A DNA stretch of 64,000 bases from Streptomyces sp. MMBL 11-1 (GTDB lineage: Bacteria; Actinomycetota; Actinomycetes; Streptomycetales; Streptomycetaceae). Of the stretch, positions 61,601 through 64,000 are shown piece by piece. Where the stretch lies: the NCBI RefSeq assembly GCF_028622875.1, contig NZ_CP117709.1:496001-560000 (forward strand), in the 5' to 3' direction. The notes below the pieces were generated by a model. That model was given only the letters and a program-made list of their open reading frames with translations. It did not search any database and was not told where the DNA came from. A program made the position numbers and the translations under genes. Numbering within the stretch: position 1 is the first letter of the stretch; the number at the start of each line of letters is the position of its first letter.

Positions 61601-62908
61601 ATGAGACTCTCCAGGACCACGACGGCGATCGGGGCGGCGCTGGCAATCGCCTTCCCGCTGATCCCGGCGAGCAACTATTCCGCCTCGGCTGTCGAAAGTG
61701 GACTCCCGGCCTCCGAGACACCCTCGCAGGCCGACAGGAATACTAGCCACGCAAAGGCGCTGATGATGCGTCAGGCGCCGATCCTGGACGCAGCGGACGA
61801 GATCACCGAACTGGTGAAGAAGGACCCGGTCAGCGGATACAACGAGCTGACGATCTCTGTGGAGACGAACGGCTACACACTCCGCTGGAAGGGGAGACCC
61901 CCCGAGAACGTCACCCGTGTCATCGCGTCACATCGGAAGAAGGGGCTGAACGTCAAGGTCGCCACCGCCCGCTACACCGCCACAGAACTGAAGAAGGCGA
62001 TCGACGCGATCGCCAAGTCCGACGTCCGCATTAACGGTGCGGAAATCGTGAGCGTGGGAGCCGGGAAGGACGGGAACTCCCTCACCGTCGGAATCGACGT
62101 GCCCGACACAGCCCCCCGGGCCGCTGCGCAACCGCTCAAGACCGGCGAAGTCATCCCCTCGTCCCTGACACGAGGGATACCGGTCACCCTGAAGGCGGAC
62201 AGCGTCGCCACTCCCATAGGCGATGAGCGCATCGGCATGCCATCAAGTATGCAATTCGGCGGACAGGCCATCAAAACATGGGGCGGCGCCAGATGCACGA
62301 CCGGATTCACTGCCTCCTCCCGCGGATCCGTAGCAGACTACGTCATCACGGCGGAGCACTGCGTCACGGGAACCGGCCAGAAATGGCTAACCGCCGATGA
62401 AAGCTCTCTGGGAACCGTTTCCTACACGGATACACAGCACGATGCGGCGCTCATAGAACTTGACCCGAGAAAATCGACAGGGGGAGGCATCGTGGGGGGT
62501 CTGCCCGTCAGGAACTCGTTCCAACCTGTGCACCATGTGCACTCCGCGAGAGAAGTCCGCGCCGGCCAGTACGTCTGCGTCAGCGGATCGCTGACCGGAG
62601 AGCGATGCGGTGTTCCCGTTGTAGAGGGCTACTACTGGAGACAGCTCAACGGTGTGCAGAGGTGGACCGCAGTAACAGGTGACTCCCCCTGGGAGTACAT
62701 CGCCGGCAAGGGGGACAGCGGCGGTCCCGTCTACAGCTACAACGTGTCCGGTGGGGTCGTTGGCCACGGCCTCATGTCCGCGACCCAGTATGGTACGACG
62801 TGCTCCAACCCGTTCGGCGGGACACGGTCAGCATGCTCGAACAAGCTGTACTTCACCAGCCTTCCCTCAGCACTGGCCATGATGCCGACAGGGATTTTTC
62901 TCAACTGA
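61601..62908 (+). CDS. Secreted S1-family serine protease
   Basis: A 435-aa exported chymotrypsin-like protease. A signal peptide (residues 1-30) is followed by a propeptide of about 170 residues (VETNGYTLRWKGRPPENV and similar, as in streptogrisin-type prodomains). The catalytic triad is visible: His253 in YVITAEHCV, Asp281 in TQHDAALIEL and Ser373 in KGDSGGPVYS. Four to six Cys could stabilise the fold. The gene uses more AT-ending codons than its neighbours, suggesting acquisition. It starts 78 bp after the small secreted gene and may share its transcript. The substrate is unknown. Confidence 0.88.
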   Translation: MRLSRTTTAIGAALAIAFPLIPASNYSASAVESGLPASETPSQADRNTSHAKALMMRQAPILDAADEITELVKKDPVSGYNELTISVETNGYTLRWKGRPPENVTRVIASHRKKGLNVKVATARYTATELKKAIDAIAKSDVRINGAEIVSVGAGKDGNSLTVGIDVPDTAPRAAAQPLKTGEVIPSSLTRGIPVTLKADSVATPIGDERIGMPSSMQFGGQAIKTWGGARCTTGFTASSRGSVADYVITAEHCVTGTGQKWLTADESSLGTVSYTDTQHDAALIELDPRKSTGGGIVGGLPVRNSFQPVHHVHSAREVRAGQYVCVSGSLTGERCGVPVVEGYYWRQLNGVQRWTAVTGDSPWEYIAGKGDSGGPVYSYNVSGGVVGHGLMSATQYGTTCSNPFGGTRSACSNKLYFTSLPSALAMMPTGIFLN

Positions 62909-63116
62909 AGTACGAGGGGGGACACGGAGCGACCATTGCCACGCCCACGCTTACTCAAGGCGATGCGGTGGTGAGCCCCGGGGCGGCGTCCTGCCGGAGG
63001 GCTGTCCGGCAAAACATCAGTGAGCCCCGGGGCTCTGTCCCCCACTTACCCGCCCTTGTCAGGTCTAGACCTTTCTCAGCGGGTCGTGATCTCCAGCCGC
63101 GCGGCTGGTCCCTGCA

Positions 63117-63429
63117 CACCAAGATCGTGCTGTGGGCCACCGGGGTCTCGGGCCAACGCGTCGCCCACCTGGTACGGGGACGCATGCTCGACTACATCGA
63201 ATTCGAGGACGACTTCGCCATGGTCAAGACCAACCCGCCCGCCGACATCATCGGCCTCCCCCTGTCCCACAGCGCCGTCCGCTCCCGTTTCGGCATCACG
63301 GTCGTCGCCATCAAGCGCCCCGGCGAGGGCTTCACCTACGCCACCGCCGAAACGGTCGTGGCAGCGGACGACACCATCATCGTCGCCGGCCGCACCCGAG
63401 CAACCGAACGCTTCAGTGAGCTCCAGTAG
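63117..63429 (+). pseudogene. Fragment of a TrkA-type K+ channel regulator (C-terminal RCK domain)
   Basis: About 104 residues that match the C-terminal (TrkA_C/RCK_C) part of a TrkA family protein: GQRVAHLVRGRMLDYIEFED, DFAMVKTNPPADIIGLPL, GITVVAIKRPGEGFTYATAE and ADDTIIVAGRTRATERFSEL. The N-terminal Rossmann NAD domain is missing; the frame upstream (62909-63116) reads as unrelated low-complexity sequence. It is a truncated relic. Confidence 0.7.
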
Positions 63430-63576
63430 AACACCGGACAGAAGTGGTGGACTTGACCTGGGCAGAGGCCGGTCCCGCGCACGCGACCGCCAGACATCGG
63501 CACACGGTCAGCCAGGTAATCGCGCGCGACACATTTCCGGCGACATCGGCGGTCGTCCCCGGAACAATGGCCGCCC

Positions 63577-64000
63577 ATGGATGAAGTGGAAGTCGTCGTC
63601 GCCCATTCCGAGCGCGCGACCCTGCGCGTCGGCGACGTGTTCGTGAAGGTGGACGCCGATCAGGCGCGCACCGATGTCGAGGTCGAGGCGATGTCCCTCG
63701 CGCCGGTCCCGACCCCGGAGGTCCTGTGGCGCGAGCCGCCCGTGCTCGCGATCGCCGCACTCCCGGGGACGACGCTGGGGCGCCTCGGCGGGCCGTCGAC
63801 CGGGTCGTCGGCGGCGTGGGCCGCGGCGGGCGCCGCCATCCGGAAGCTGCACGACGCGCCGCTGCCGCCCTGGGCCGGCCGGGCCGGCCGGGACATCGTG
63901 GCGCTGGCGGCGGAGCTCGACGAGGAGTGCGAGTCGCTCGTGACCAGCGGCCTCCTGCCCGCTGACCTGGTCGCCCGCAACCGCCGGGTCGCCGAGGCCG
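63577..64000 (+). CDS. Aminoglycoside phosphotransferase-family protein (partial, runs off the window)
   Basis: The first ~141 codons of a gene continuing beyond 64000. The N-lobe includes RVGDVFVKVDADQ (Lys for ATP), EAMSLAPVPTPEVLWREPPV and AIAALPGTTLGRLGG. The AAGAAIRKLHDAPLPPWAG segment is typical of aminoglycoside/choline phosphotransferase-family proteins, including chromosomal homologues with no known antibiotic. Its catalytic His-x-Asp loop lies past the window. ATG 63577 is the first plausible start; there is no strong ribosome site. Confidence 0.7.
   Translation, partial: MDEVEVVVAHSERATLRVGDVFVKVDADQARTDVEVEAMSLAPVPTPEVLWREPPVLAIAALPGTTLGRLGGPSTGSSAAWAAAGAAIRKLHDAPLPPWAGRAGRDIVALAAELDEECESLVTSGLLPADLVARNRRVAEA

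Noticed and set aside
58425-62908. NB-ARC regulator plus protease considered as an Avs/STAND-type antiphage defence system
   Set aside because: The protease has a signal peptide and propeptide, so it is exported; the regulator carries a DNA-binding XRE domain, pointing to transcription control rather than defence.

Overview
The window is high-GC actinobacterial DNA, almost certainly from a Streptomyces chromosome. The evidence is the very high GC at third codon positions, many GTG and some TTG starts with AGGAGG-type ribosome sites, ATGA/GTGA stop-start overlaps, and typical Streptomyces families (kinases with PQQ-type propellers, NlpC/P60 hydrolases, BlaI/M56 pairs, a furA/katG pair). No rRNA, tRNA or CRISPR array was seen. 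I had no searches available, so family calls rest on motifs read directly.

Left part (1-36 kb) is a mosaic of chromosomal operons. From the left: a haem-oxygenase-like iron enzyme, a CDGSH protein, a HemK-type methyltransferase and a small basic protein (minus strand); an AlkD-like HEAT protein; an MFS exporter with divergent TetR; a three-subunit PaoABC-type molybdenum hydroxylase with divergent TetR and twin operators; glycerol facilitator and glycerol kinase; a GNAT acetyltransferase; a secreted NlpC/P60 hydrolase with a structured leader; a BlaI/M56 pair; two Ser/Thr kinases, one translationally coupled to an FHA protein; a secreted lysozyme-like plus lectin-propeller protein; small secreted proteins; a PIG-L deacetylase; a metallophosphoesterase; Fur and catalase-peroxidase; and an ABC-2 transporter.

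The centre (36.3-55.7 kb) is the most interesting region: a PUFA-synthase-like (Pfa, 'secondary lipid') cluster. It contains a flavin monooxygenase, a convergent WS/DGAT acyltransferase, and an apparent operon of a thioester-reductase-type SDR, a PfaD enoyl reductase, a KS-AT-ACP-KR-DH megasynthase (2042 aa) and a KS-CLF-AT-DH-DH megasynthase (2236 aa). The layout resembles myxobacterial Pfa1-2-3 but has one ACP instead of a tandem array, no acylglycerol-phosphate acyltransferase domain and no phosphopantetheinyl transferase nearby. The reductase and WS/DGAT suggest that the chain may be released by reduction and then esterified; that is inference.

The right end (55.8-64 kb) begins with housekeeping genes (M23 peptidase-like protein, FKBP isomerase) and then becomes a degraded accessory region. 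It holds an ABC-permease remnant fused to the N-terminus of an IS630-type transposase, a nucleotidyltransferase, a 162-bp MITE with TA duplications that supplies the stop codon of an XRE/NB-ARC/TPR regulator, a small secreted propeller-blade protein, a secreted S1 protease, a TrkA C-terminal fragment and a truncated aminoglycoside phosphotransferase-family gene. Most strong inverted repeats lie between convergent genes and look like terminators; several others are operator candidates.
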